Assembly: GCF_038002825.1 (NCBI RefSeq)
Contig: NZ_JBBODF010000001.1
Span: 6,696,001 to 6,760,000 of the forward strand
Reading direction: 5' to 3'
DNA length: 64,000 nucleotides
Origin: Paenibacillus sp. FSL H8-0048
GTDB lineage: Bacteria > Bacillota > Bacilli > Paenibacillales > Paenibacillaceae
Shown here: positions 1 through 7,933 of the stretch, in pieces
Layout: every line of letters begins with the position of its first letter
Numbering within the stretch: position 1 is the stretch's first letter
Position numbers and translations under genes: made by a program
The notes under the pieces: generated by a model
Seen by the model: the letters and a program-made list of their open reading frames with translations, nothing else
Told to the model about the DNA's origin: nothing
Database searches by the model: none

Positions 1-141
1 GCCAAGGGCGCTGTGGACTATAAGTCCAGAGAAGCGCTGAGCAAAAAGGAGAACGCCGCCATTCTGTACGCCCTGTTCACCAAGCCGATCGACCAGATCG
101 TATCCAAGCTGTCGCAGCAGGCTGGGGACGGGGGGAAGTAA
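1..141 (+). CDS. 3' end of an unidentified gene
   Basis: The window opens inside a reading frame that runs 46 codons to a TAA at 139-141. The visible tail is mostly helical in character (residues include ALSKKENAAILYALF) and ends in a short Gly/Asp/Lys stretch. A strong hairpin terminator follows at 195-227, which supports this being the true end of a transcribed gene. Too little is visible to assign a family; I do not recognise it. Confidence 0.6.
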   Translation, partial: AKGAVDYKSREALSKKENAAILYALFTKPIDQIVSKLSQQAGDGGK

Positions 142-194
142 CGTATTAATGGGTTGGAAGCTGTCCCGAGGGGCAGCCTTCTGGATAATGAATG

Positions 195-227
195 ACAGGA
201 CCGGCCTTGGGCCGGTCCTGTTTCATT
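195..227 (+). terminator. Rho-independent terminator of the first gene
   Basis: An 11-bp perfect GC-rich stem (196-206 with 210-220), a 3-nt loop and a following TTTCATTT stretch form an intrinsic terminator about 55 nt after the stop codon at 141. Confidence 0.75.
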
Positions 228-270
228 TCTGGCGCTTCGGAATGTTGCGGGAAGCGGGCGTAGAGCGGAG

Positions 271-347
271 ATGAGGTGCATAAGTACACTTGAATTTCGT
301 AATAGTCGGCTAGATGAGCGAATGAGGTGCATTAATACACTTGAATC
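271..347. repeat. Two-copy 51-bp intergenic repeat (core GTGCATTAATACAC)
   Basis: Two units start at 271 and 322, exactly 51 bp apart. Each reads ATGAGGTGCAT then a near-palindromic core and CTTGAAT. The frame sequence before the second core (GTCGGCTAGATGAGCGAATG) matches the frame sequence of the larger array at 4399-4680. The repeat lies between a terminator and the end of the ankyrin pseudogene. No protein is supported here: reading frames stay open only because 51 is a multiple of three. Confidence 0.7.
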
Positions 348-359
348 CACCGGCACAGC

Positions 360-1423
360 TTACATATGTGCGGACTTAGCGCCCAGGCCCTCCAGCCATG
401 CGGCCAGTTCTGTGGCTTGGCAGCGTCTCGCGGCGTCCAGGGGAGTGAGGCCGTCCCATGGGGAGGGCCAGCTTAGCTCGGCTCCCCGGCCGAGCAGATA
501 TTCGGCGGCGGTGCGCTGTCCGCCGTGGCAGGCGCACCAGAATGCGACGTTTACCTCGTCCGGTGCTGCTGAAGCAGAGCTTGCGCCCCAAGGATAGCGG
601 CGCGGGAGCGGATGTCCGGCGAAGTGGGCCTCCAGCGCATCAAGCAGACCAAGCGCCGCCGCGTGCCATAGTGCAGGCTGCGCACCGCGCTCCACCAGCC
701 GCTGCGCCGCCCGCCACTGCGCGAAGGCCACAGCATCGTCCAGCGGGGTGCCGCCGGCGATGACCGCACCTGGGGCCTCGATGTCGGCACCGGCATCGAG
801 CAGCAGGTCCAGCACCTCGGTGTCATCGCTGCTTGCTGCCCAGTGCAGCGGCGTCTCGCGGTGCCCCCGCTGAACTGCGCATTCACCTCCGCGCCTGCCT
901 CAATCAGCACGCCAACGACCGCTGCATTATTGGGATAATGCCCCGGCCAGTCCGTGGCGATGTGCAGCAGCGTGCGCGACATCCCGCGATCAGTGCTGCC
1001 AGGGTTCACGCTTTTTGCTCCAGATTCTTCGCTTTCAGTGCCGCCGCCTGTGTTCTTACCGTTTGCGCTTGCCCCAGCGTCGCCGCCACTGTTAGCATTG
1101 CCAGTGTCCCTGCTGCCAGTCTCGGTGTAACTAACGCCCCCGCCATCATCAGGATTACCAGTGCCTTCGCTACTAGCCCCAGTGTTACTAACGCCCACAC
1201 CGACAGTCTCTGTATTCCCGGCATCGCCAGTCTCCCCGCCGCCAGTCCCTTCGTTACTTGCCCGTCCCTCTTCAGTCCCAACAATCCGGGCTGTAGCCAG
1301 CCCCGGGTTTCCAGCCAGTAATTCTGTCAATCCCGGTACATCGCCGGTACGAATCGCCTGTACCACAGACTTCGCCAGCGGATCATCATATGTCATCCAT
1401 GTCTGAGAACGCTCCGTGTTCAT
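360..1423 (-). pseudogene. Ankyrin-repeat protein gene, frameshifted
   Basis: Two overlapping minus-strand frames together encode one ankyrin-repeat protein. The upstream frame starts at 1423 (ATG with a GGAGG site about 8 nt before it) and carries an N-terminal helix pair and one ankyrin unit (LLHIATDWPGH). It goes out of frame after EVNAQFSGG; the downstream frame then resumes with RETPLHWAAS and further units (TPLDDAVAF, GLTPLDAARR) to the stop at 360. The break lies at a run of five C on the plus strand (864-868), so a one-base homopolymer deletion or a sequencing error explains it. Unusually, about 110 residues rich in Gly, Ser, Thr, Asn and Glu are inserted between the N-terminal part and the first repeat. 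The target is unknown; ankyrin repeats normally bind proteins. Confidence 0.75.
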
Positions 1424-1607
1424 CCGGTAATTCCTCCGTTTTCGGTTCGGCAGTGTCCCATAATCATCCCGGCATCTGCCAGCATCTTTAGATTTCCTTC
1501 ATTATAACAGAATATCAAACGCCTAATGATGGAGGCGACTTCATCCAGAGTGATCAACTCTCCAAGGTATGGTAGAATAATTCCAACGATCCGGGAGGAG
1601 GAGAACC

Positions 1608-2774
1608 ATGCAATTTGAGATTACTCATGATTTCGCAGATGAACGTTTCCGGGAGTTTGTACAGGAGAACTTCTGCGGTGAACGTGAATCGATACTTAAG
1701 AGTGACATAGACACAGTAACCGCATTAAACCTGAGTGGCCTTGGAATCTCAAGTCTGCAAGGAATTGAGCATTTTACGGCCCTTCAGAAGCTGGATTGTT
1801 CCTATAACGGGTTAACCTTACTTGATCTTAGGCAGAACCGGGAACTGGTTAAGCTGAACTGCCGCAGTAACCTGCTGATCGAGCTGAACATGTCGCCTCA
1901 TCAGTTATTGCAAGAGCTGGATTGCAGCCTGAATCTTTTCCGTACCCTGGACCTCAGCCGGAACACCAGGCTGGAGAAGCTGGAGTGTCAGGAGAATATG
2001 ATATCGAGATTGGACTTAAGCAATAATCCTGGACTCATGGTACTCCAATGCTCCTATAACTCGCTGCATGAACTGAACCTCGGGCACAATACAGCACTGG
2101 AGCAGCTCGATTGCAGCAGCAATTATATCATTACTCTGAATATCGCAGAGTGTACGGAGCTTCTTGAAATCCGCTGCAATCATAATCATCTGACCCGCCT
2201 GGATACCAGCAAGCATCCAGGACTTACAGGTCTGCGTTGCTTCAATAATCATCTTACGGGTCTGGACCTCAGCCACAATAAGCAGTTGACCAAGCTCTAT
2301 TGCTCGGAGAACAAGCTGACGGTACTGGATACGAGCCATAATCCGCAGCTTACGGAGTTGGATTATGCCAACAATCTTATCATCCAGCCCGATCATGAGG
2401 TGGAGGGTGTCGGAACCTTGCGGTATGATAATACCTTCACATGCTATAGCGCAGCTTTTTCCTATTCGGGCCATGAGCTTCCCGTGACCGCGGAGGTTAA
2501 GACCAAGACGGATGCGGAGCATTTGACCTCCCAGATTCAAAAAGTATGGGCTGAACTGGACAAGCTGCTTGACCGCGTATTGCTACAGATTGCCGGGGCC
2601 CATCCGGATGAAGATGTGAATGAGCTGGAGCTGGCCGAGCTTAACTTCGCTGATGACGGTTCCTTCCGTATCGGCTATGATGCCGGGGACACACCGGCGG
2701 GCCGGTTATGTATCTATGCAGCGTTTGATTCTGAGGGGGAGCTGGACCCTGAGCTGATCTATGAAATGTATTAG
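1608..2774 (+). CDS. Leucine-rich-repeat protein
   Basis: The gene encodes 388 residues from an ATG preceded by GGGAGGAGGAG. About residues 40-255 form ten or more LRR units of roughly 21 residues with the pattern LDCSxNxLxxLDLSxN, in which a Cys often occupies the position usually held by Asn. This is the disulfide-free, Cys-rich LRR type common in internalin-like and Bacteroidetes or Firmicutes proteins. The C-terminal ~120 residues (from about VEGVGTLRYDN) are a separate alpha/beta region without a recognised motif, ending in an acidic helix (DPELIYEMY). There is no signal peptide or cell-wall anchor, so it is probably cytoplasmic. A protein-binding role is likely from the fold; the partner is unknown. 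Confidence 0.85.
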   Translation: MQFEITHDFADERFREFVQENFCGERESILKSDIDTVTALNLSGLGISSLQGIEHFTALQKLDCSYNGLTLLDLRQNRELVKLNCRSNLLIELNMSPHQLLQELDCSLNLFRTLDLSRNTRLEKLECQENMISRLDLSNNPGLMVLQCSYNSLHELNLGHNTALEQLDCSSNYIITLNIAECTELLEIRCNHNHLTRLDTSKHPGLTGLRCFNNHLTGLDLSHNKQLTKLYCSENKLTVLDTSHNPQLTELDYANNLIIQPDHEVEGVGTLRYDNTFTCYSAAFSYSGHELPVTAEVKTKTDAEHLTSQIQKVWAELDKLLDRVLLQIAGAHPDEDVNELELAELNFADDGSFRIGYDAGDTPAGRLCIYAAFDSEGELDPELIYEMY

Positions 2775-2793
2775 GCAGGTATGCCATAGACAG

Positions 2794-2819
2794 AGGCCCA
2801 TGCGATTAAGCATGGGCCT
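2794..2819. terminator. Hairpin between convergent genes
   Basis: A perfect 10-bp stem (2794-2803 with 2810-2819) and 6-nt loop lie between the stop codons of the LRR gene (2774) and the aldo/keto reductase (2846). The U-tract is poor on both strands, so it may work as a weak bidirectional terminator. Confidence 0.5.
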
Positions 2820-2845
2820 TGTGCTGCTGAGGTATGATGGAGCTT

Positions 2846-3697
2846 TTACAGTTCAACCTTCCAGTTACCCAGCCGCTTTGCGATTTCCGGGTCCCGGTGG
2901 GAGAAGAACAGGCTCTCGCCTGTATCGAGCGCGGTAATCTGCGCCATATCCTCTGCACTCAGCGCAAAATCAAAAATATCGAAGTTCTCCACAATCCGCT
3001 CTTTGCGCACAGACTTCGGAATCGCCACGATATCACGCTGGATCAGCCAGCGCAGCACAACCTGTGCGACAGATTTGTTATGCTTAGCGGCAATCCCGGA
3101 TAACACTTCATTGCTGAACAAGTTGTTTCGTCCTTCAGCGAATGGTCCCCATGATTCAATCTGCACTCCTTGTTCCTTCATAAAAGCAGCATTATCCGTC
3201 TGCTGATGGAACGGATGCGTCTCCACCTGATTGACCGCAGGCACAACCTTATTATGGACGATGAGGTCCATCAGCCGGTCCGGGAGGAAGTTGCTGACCC
3301 CGATCGCTCTGATTTTCCCTTCATGGTGCAGCTCTTCCATCGCCCGCCAAGCTCCGTAATAGTCCCCGAACGGCTGGTGAATGAGGTACAGATCCAGGTA
3401 GTCCAGCCCCAGCTTCTTCAGGGACTTGGCGAATGCAAGCTGGGCACTCTCGTATCCGGCATCCTGAATCCACAGCTTGGTGGTGATGAACAGCTCTTCG
3501 CGCGGTATACCACTGCGCTTGATGGCGCGGCCCACCGCCTCTTCATTCAGATATCCGGCAGCGGTGTCGATCAGTCGATAGCCTGCCATCAGTGCTTCGT
3601 ACACTACCTTCTCACATTCTTCGCTATCTGGAACCTGATAGACACCGAAGCCGAGAATCGGCATTTTCACTCCATTGTTCAAAGTTACAGTCTGCAT
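2846..3697 (-). CDS. Aldo/keto reductase
   Basis: The 283-residue product matches the full length of short bacterial NADPH-dependent aldo/keto reductases. The catalytic tetrad is in place: Asp44 and Tyr49 (RLIDTAAGY), Lys74 (ITTKLW) and His107 (YLIHQP). The cofactor-binding end contains GVSNF near 133-137 and the IPKSVRKERI motif near 228. It is expected to reduce aldehydes and ketones in the cytoplasm. The gene is divergent from a MerR regulator of the AdhR/NmlR kind, and the promoter between them has the MerR 19-bp spacer, so this reductase is very probably its target in aldehyde or reactive-carbonyl defence. A stem-loop follows its stop. Confidence 0.93.
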   Translation of the reverse strand: MQTVTLNNGVKMPILGFGVYQVPDSEECEKVVYEALMAGYRLIDTAAGYLNEEAVGRAIKRSGIPREELFITTKLWIQDAGYESAQLAFAKSLKKLGLDYLDLYLIHQPFGDYYGAWRAMEELHHEGKIRAIGVSNFLPDRLMDLIVHNKVVPAVNQVETHPFHQQTDNAAFMKEQGVQIESWGPFAEGRNNLFSNEVLSGIAAKHNKSVAQVVLRWLIQRDIVAIPKSVRKERIVENFDIFDFALSAEDMAQITALDTGESLFFSHRDPEIAKRLGNWKVEL

Positions 3698-3815
3698 GAT
3701 CTTGTCCTCCTATGGTATATTTATAGTTATGGCAAACGGATAGCTATCCCGGAAAAGTAATCCCGAACAGCAGGCACCTCAGCGGGGATTTCGCCGGCTG
3801 CCAATTTGCTATACA

Positions 3816-3870
3816 ATAAGCCTATCGCCTTCGTGTAACACGAAGTCAAGCAGGGCTTATTATTTTTTTT
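3816..3870 (+). promoter_or_regulatory. Terminator-like hairpin in the merR leader
   Basis: In plus-strand RNA the operator dyad is extended by an outer stem, ATAAGCC (3816-3822) with GGCTTAT (3854-3860), and is followed by TATTTTTTTT (3861-3870), just before the merR ribosome-binding site CCGGGAGGG. This has the shape of an intrinsic terminator ahead of the gene. It could limit merR expression by attenuation, or be a by-product of the operator dyad. Confidence 0.4.
3819..3849 (-). promoter_or_regulatory. MerR-type promoter and operator for the aldo/keto reductase
   Basis: On the minus strand TTGACT (3849-3844) and TAGGCT (3824-3819) are separated by 19 bp instead of the usual 17. The spacer holds a perfect dyad, CTTCGTG-TAA-CACGAAG (3829-3845). 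An over-long spacer with a central dyad is the hallmark of promoters that MerR-family activators untwist. It lies directly upstream of merR on the other strand, so the regulator can also control itself. Confidence 0.8.
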
Positions 3871-3884
3871 CCGGGAGGGATATT

Positions 3885-4340
3885 ATGTATACGGTCAAAG
3901 AAGCTGCCGCTATAACCGGACTCACTGAGCATGCGGTACGCTTCTATACGGATAAAGGTCTGGTGCCGAGCATTCAGCGTGATAAGAACAACATCCGGGT
4001 ATTCGACGATGAATCGGTGAACTGGCTGTACGGGATCAAATGCCTCAAGCAGACAGGTCTCCCCATTGAAAGCATCAAAACCTATGTCGATCTCTGCCTC
4101 GAAGGGGATTCGACCATCCCCCAGCGCTTCGCTATGATGATGGAATACAGGGAAGCGGCGCTCATTCAGTTGGAAGAGGCCAAGCAGCGCGTTGCCCATC
4201 TGGAAGAGAAGGCCCTTCAGTATCAGGCCATTCTGGAGCAGCGTATCCCCGACCTGACCAATCCCGGCAACTGGGGCAAGCTGCTGGAGCAGGGTGTCAA
4301 GGTTCCGGCGCGCCGGAAGAGAGTGGTTCGGTCTTCTTAG
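3885..4340 (+). CDS. MerR-family regulator, AdhR/NmlR-like
   Basis: The 151-residue protein has a winged helix-turn-helix at residues 1-70 (YTVKEAAAITGLTEHAVRFY) and a coiled-coil dimerisation helix from about 80 to 125. Cys53, in GIKCLKQTGLP, lines up with the single conserved Cys of B. subtilis AdhR (FIKCMRNAGLS), which senses thiol-reactive aldehydes. There is no C-terminal metal-binding Cys cluster. Together with the divergent aldo/keto reductase and its MerR-type promoter, this suggests an aldehyde-responsive activator. The basic tail (ARRKRVVR) is unusual. The ATG has a good SD site, GGGAGGG. Confidence 0.88.
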   Translation: MYTVKEAAAITGLTEHAVRFYTDKGLVPSIQRDKNNIRVFDDESVNWLYGIKCLKQTGLPIESIKTYVDLCLEGDSTIPQRFAMMMEYREAALIQLEEAKQRVAHLEEKALQYQAILEQRIPDLTNPGNWGKLLEQGVKVPARRKRVVRSS

Positions 4341-4398
4341 GAGTCAGGGGATAGTGAGAAGAGCGGGCTTCGGGCTGCTGGAAGTGGGAAGATGGCGG

Positions 4399-4680
4399 AT
4401 GAGAGGGATAAATCCCTTTGGTGGCGGCGAAAGAGGCTGAATGGATGAAATGAGAGGGATAAATCCCTTTGGTGGCGCTGTAAAAGGCCAAATGGTCGAA
4501 ATGAGAGGGATAAATCCCTTTGGTGGTGCAGAATGTGGCCGGATAGCAAATGAAGAGCATTAGTGCATCTGAATTTCACAAAAGTCGGCCAAACGAGCAA
4601 ATGAAGAGCATTAGTGCACTTGATTTTCACAAATCGGGGTCAAAGGCGTAAATGAAGAGCACTAATACACCTGATCTCAT
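4399..4680. repeat. Six-unit 51-bp intergenic repeat array with two palindromic core types
   Basis: Three units start at 4399, 4450 and 4501 (51-bp steps) with the core AGGGATAAATCCCT, a 6-bp perfect inverted repeat. Three more start at 4550, 4601 and 4652 (51-bp steps) with the core GCATTAGTGCAC or a variant. All share a frame close to GGCCAAATGRGCAAATGAG before the core and TTTGGTG or CTTGATT after it. The array fills the gap between merR and the ABC transporter promoter. Peptide frames in several registers are open only because the unit is 17 codons long. No ribosome-binding site or conserved start supports a protein. Confidence 0.8.
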
Positions 4681-4825
4681 CGAGCATAAGTAGACAGGTA
4701 TACATTAATTTGGAATACTCCCAGGTTACCTGGGGGATACATATATTAGGCAGATCAACCAAGCACACTCCAGCTCCCAATCGACTTTATTCGCCAGCAT
4801 TCGTCAAATCCTTTGCCCGTTTACC

Positions 4826-4854
4826 TTGACACACTGTATACCCCGTGACATAAT
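4826..4854 (+). promoter_or_regulatory. Sigma-A promoter of the ABC transporter operon
   Basis: TTGACA (4826-4831) and CATAAT (4849-4854) are separated by exactly 17 bp, about 80 nt upstream of the substrate-binding protein start. This is a near-consensus vegetative promoter. I see no riboswitch in the short leader. Confidence 0.75.
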
Positions 4855-4936
4855 AATTCCAGACTAAAAGACTATGATAAGTTGGACATCATAGGACAAC
4901 AAGAGAGAGCTTTTACTAGACGAGGGGGAAGTTATA

Positions 4937-5785
4937 ATGAAGAAGAAATTTGTGCCAGGTATTCTGATAATGTTGCTCGGATTGGTTATTGCAGGCTGCG
5001 GTAATGGAAATAAGAATAACGCAGGTTCCGCAGAGACAAACGGCGCGGGAGCCGGTACGAAGACCATCATTGCTGCAACGAGCGGGGTAAGTAATCCTTT
5101 TAGCTACGAGAAGGACGGCCAGCTGACAGGTTACGATGTGGAAGTAATGAAGGCGATCTTCAAGGACCTTCCGGAATATAAGCTAGAGGTGCAGGCGATT
5201 GAATTCGAAGGGATTCTGACCGGCCTGGATAATGGACGCTTCCAGCTGGGGGCGAACAATTTCAGCTCGAACCCCGAGAGACGCGGCAAATACAATTTCT
5301 CTCTCCCGATTATTGAGAATGCCAATGTATTCGTAGTCCGCAAGGACGATAACACCCTTAAGGCGGTAGAAGACCTGAAGGGCTATAAAGCCGTAACCGA
5401 AGTAGGCAACTCCGGTGCCACCCTGCTGGAGAATTATAATGAAGCGAACCCGGATGCCAAAGCAGAGATTATCTACACCGACGAGAATTTCGTGAAGCAG
5501 TTCGAAGGTATTGAAGCCGGCAAGTACGATGTGCGCATCATTTCCCGTGTCTCTGCCGAGAAGGCCATCAAGGAGCACGGTTTCACCAACCTGAAGGTGG
5601 TTGCGTTCTCTACAGAGAATAGCGATCCAGGATCTTATATCCTGCTCTCGAAGTCTGCGGACAGCACCCTGCTGGATACCGTCAACAAGAGAATCAAGGA
5701 AATGTATGCAGACGGCACCCTGCTGAAGATTAGCCAAGAGCAGCTTGGCGGCGATTATTTGCCTAAAAAAGAGCTGATGGAGTAA
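4937..5785 (+). CDS. Amino-acid ABC transporter substrate-binding lipoprotein
   Basis: The 282-residue protein has a lipoprotein signal with lipobox VIAGC (Cys21), so it is anchored to the outer face of the membrane. Residues ~40-275 form a family 3 solute-binding domain with typical segments such as GYDVEVMKAIF, EFEGILTGLDNGRF and NFSSNPERRGKYNFSLPI. It should deliver a polar amino acid, possibly a sulfur-containing one such as cystine judging by resemblance to TcyA/YxeM-type binders, to the permease encoded two genes downstream. The ATG has the SD GAGGGGGAAG. It is the first gene of a four-gene operon. Confidence 0.9.
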   Translation: MKKKFVPGILIMLLGLVIAGCGNGNKNNAGSAETNGAGAGTKTIIAATSGVSNPFSYEKDGQLTGYDVEVMKAIFKDLPEYKLEVQAIEFEGILTGLDNGRFQLGANNFSSNPERRGKYNFSLPIIENANVFVVRKDDNTLKAVEDLKGYKAVTEVGNSGATLLENYNEANPDAKAEIIYTDENFVKQFEGIEAGKYDVRIISRVSAEKAIKEHGFTNLKVVAFSTENSDPGSYILLSKSADSTLLDTVNKRIKEMYADGTLLKISQEQLGGDYLPKKELME

Positions 5786-5803
5786 CCGGAGGAAGGTGAG
5801 CAT

Positions 5804-7135
5804 ATGAAATTTCTAGTCTCGGGAGATGCATTATTCTCCAGCAGCAATTTAGATAAGACGATGGACCCGGAGCTGCTGGCTCTCTTGCAAGGGGCCGATG
5901 AAGCTTTTACCAATGCAGAGTTCGTGACTCCGCGCCTCAATACCGCTCCGGCGGCAGGCCGCGGCTACCAGACCAGTGTGCGCCCCAAGGCGCTGGACGA
6001 ATTCGGGAAGCTCAATATCCGTTATGTGAGCTTTGCGAATAATCATACGGGGGATTATGGGACCCAGGGTCTTGTGGATACGATCGAAGAGGCGGAAGCC
6101 CGCGGTCTGACCCCGCTTGGAGTGGGCATGAGCCTGCATGAAGCGCGTAAGCCGGTGTTTGTGGATACGCCAGACGGGCGGATTGCGATCATCACCATCG
6201 ATGTGACGAGAAGCGAAGTGTTCGCTGCCTCGAATCCGGGGAACGGCGTTCCGGCCCGTCCGGGGGTCAACCCGCTGCGCTGGTCGCGTACGTATGTCGT
6301 GAACGATCAGGATTTCAGCACGCTCCAGGAGATCAGTGAGCGTATCGGCATCGCTTCCAGCATGGAGGAAGGCAAGAGGATTGAGACGTATAAAAGCAAG
6401 TCGGAGAACCACTATGAATTCGGCTCGCTGTTTGAGGGCTATTTAACCTTCGAGAAGGGTGAACAGTCCCGCGTCAAGACGGCAGCGCATGAGCAGGATC
6501 AGCAGGAAATCTACCGCAGCATCCAGGATGCGGCGGAGCGCAGTGACTATGTTTTTGTCAGCCTCCATACGCATGAAGGGGAGAACGAGAACTGGTACTC
6601 CGATTATCCGGCAGAGTTCATTGAGACCTTCGCGCGGGGTGCGGTGGATGCCGGGGCGAGCTGTGTCTTCGGGCATGGCGCTCATTTCACCCGTGGGGTG
6701 GAGCTGTATAAGGGGCAGCCGATTTTTTATAACCTGGGCAGTCTGTTCATGGAGTTCGAAGCAGGAGAGTCGATTGTATCTCCAGAGATGTTCACCGCCT
6801 ACGGGTATGCTGAGAATGAAGCTCCATCTACTCTGCACAAGAACAGAACCAAGGACAGCGAAGGGAATTGGCAGGGCTTCTACAGCGACCGCAAGTTCTC
6901 GGAGAACTTCCTGGTCATGTTCGATCTGAGTGTGGAGGACAAGCGGTTCAGCTATGAGCTGATTCCGATTGATCTCAGACTTACCCATGAGACAGTAACG
7001 AAGCGCGGGCTTCCGGTACTGGCTTCGGACGAAGCGGCGGCTTCTCTGGTAGAGCGGCTGAATAAGGTAAGCAACGAACGGTATCATACTGAAATTATCT
7101 ATGAGGGCAGACGGTTGACGGTCAGACCGTGTTAG
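5804..7135 (+). CDS. CapA-family (PgsA-like) metallophosphoesterase-fold protein
   Basis: The 443-residue protein belongs to the CapA/PgsA family. It begins with LVSGDALFSSSN, contains SFANNHTGDYG near residue 75, a histidine motif VSLHTHEGENENW near 250 and GHGAHFTRG followed by IFYNLGSLF near 295-315. These Asp/Asn/His clusters form the metal site of calcineurin-like folds. CapA proteins are linked to poly-gamma-glutamate capsules, but this one has no signal peptide or transmembrane helix, so it is probably cytoplasmic. It begins 18 nt after the binding-protein gene with SD GGAGGAAGGTG, so it is co-transcribed with an amino-acid transporter. A hydrolase acting on the imported compound is possible but unproven. 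Confidence 0.8.
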   Translation: MKFLVSGDALFSSSNLDKTMDPELLALLQGADEAFTNAEFVTPRLNTAPAAGRGYQTSVRPKALDEFGKLNIRYVSFANNHTGDYGTQGLVDTIEEAEARGLTPLGVGMSLHEARKPVFVDTPDGRIAIITIDVTRSEVFAASNPGNGVPARPGVNPLRWSRTYVVNDQDFSTLQEISERIGIASSMEEGKRIETYKSKSENHYEFGSLFEGYLTFEKGEQSRVKTAAHEQDQQEIYRSIQDAAERSDYVFVSLHTHEGENENWYSDYPAEFIETFARGAVDAGASCVFGHGAHFTRGVELYKGQPIFYNLGSLFMEFEAGESIVSPEMFTAYGYAENEAPSTLHKNRTKDSEGNWQGFYSDRKFSENFLVMFDLSVEDKRFSYELIPIDLRLTHETVTKRGLPVLASDEAAASLVERLNKVSNERYHTEIIYEGRRLTVRPC

Positions 7136-7177
7136 AGCGTCGCCCTGTAAATTGAACGTGGAAGGAAGTCAGTCGTT

Positions 7178-7933
7178 ATGGGAGAGATTTTTGATATCAA
7201 CGCGGTGTTCTCAGCGATTCCTCGCCTGTTAGAGGTCCTTCCTGTGAGTCTGCAGATTACGGTCATCTCGATGATCGTCGGTCTTGTGTTTGCCCTGCTG
7301 TTCGCCATTATCCGTATGCGCCGAATTCCCGTGCTAAGCCAGCTAGTCACACTCTTCATCTCGTTCATCCGTGGAACGCCGATCATTGTGCAGCTATATC
7401 TGACTTATAACGGAATTCCGTTGTTACTCAAATTCATTAATCAGCAGTACGGAACGGATTATAATATCAATGCCATTCCGGCGATGATCTTCGTGCTGGT
7501 CACCTTCGCGTTCAATGAAGCGGCATACAACTCGGAGACGATCCGTGCTGCGCTGCAGTCGGTGAATAAGGGCCAGATCGAGGCCGCTGAATCCCTGGGG
7601 ATGACGTATCTTCAGGTGCTGAGAAGAGTCATTGTTCCGCAGGCGCTTGTGGTGGCGATTCCGCCGCTGGGCAATGCCCTGATCGGACTGCTGAAGGGAA
7701 CCTCACTGGCCTTCGTTGCGGGTGTAATCGAAATGACCGCCAAGGGGAAAATCATCTCCGGCAGCAACTTCCGCTTCTTCGAGGTGTATCTCGCGCTGGC
7801 GATTATCTACTGGATCATGACGATTCTGATTGAGCAGCTTCTGAGATTCCTGGAGCGAAGATTCTCCATTCCGGACTCCGCTACCGGAGCCATGAACCGC
7901 GGCTGGTTCTCTTGGGGAAGGAGGGAGATCTGA
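7178..7933 (+). CDS. Amino-acid ABC transporter permease
   Basis: The 251-residue protein is a HisMQ-type permease with about five membrane segments (first near residues 21-45). The EAA loop, which docks onto the ATPase, reads EAAESLGMTYLQVLRRV near residues 134-150. A conserved FIRGTPIIVQLYL segment lies near 64-76. It is the single permease of the operon, so the transporter is probably a homodimer in the membrane. It ends in TGATG overlap with the ATPase gene. Confidence 0.93.
   Translation: MGEIFDINAVFSAIPRLLEVLPVSLQITVISMIVGLVFALLFAIIRMRRIPVLSQLVTLFISFIRGTPIIVQLYLTYNGIPLLLKFINQQYGTDYNINAIPAMIFVLVTFAFNEAAYNSETIRAALQSVNKGQIEAAESLGMTYLQVLRRVIVPQALVVAIPPLGNALIGLLKGTSLAFVAGVIEMTAKGKIISGSNFRFFEVYLALAIIYWIMTILIEQLLRFLERRFSIPDSATGAMNRGWFSWGRREI

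Noticed and set aside
18..597. Small ORFs on both strands across the 271-347 repeat
   Set aside because: They cross a terminator and the ankyrin pseudogene in other frames and have no start signals.
4297..4630. Minus-strand small ORFs with 17-residue periodic peptides (KGIYPSHF and QRDLSLSF types)
   Set aside because: They arise from the 51-bp DNA repeat, which is a multiple of three. Several frames are open at once and none has a ribosome-binding site.
5131..7087. Minus-strand ORFs opposite the ABC transporter and CapA genes
   Set aside because: They are shadows of well-supported plus-strand genes and lack start signals.
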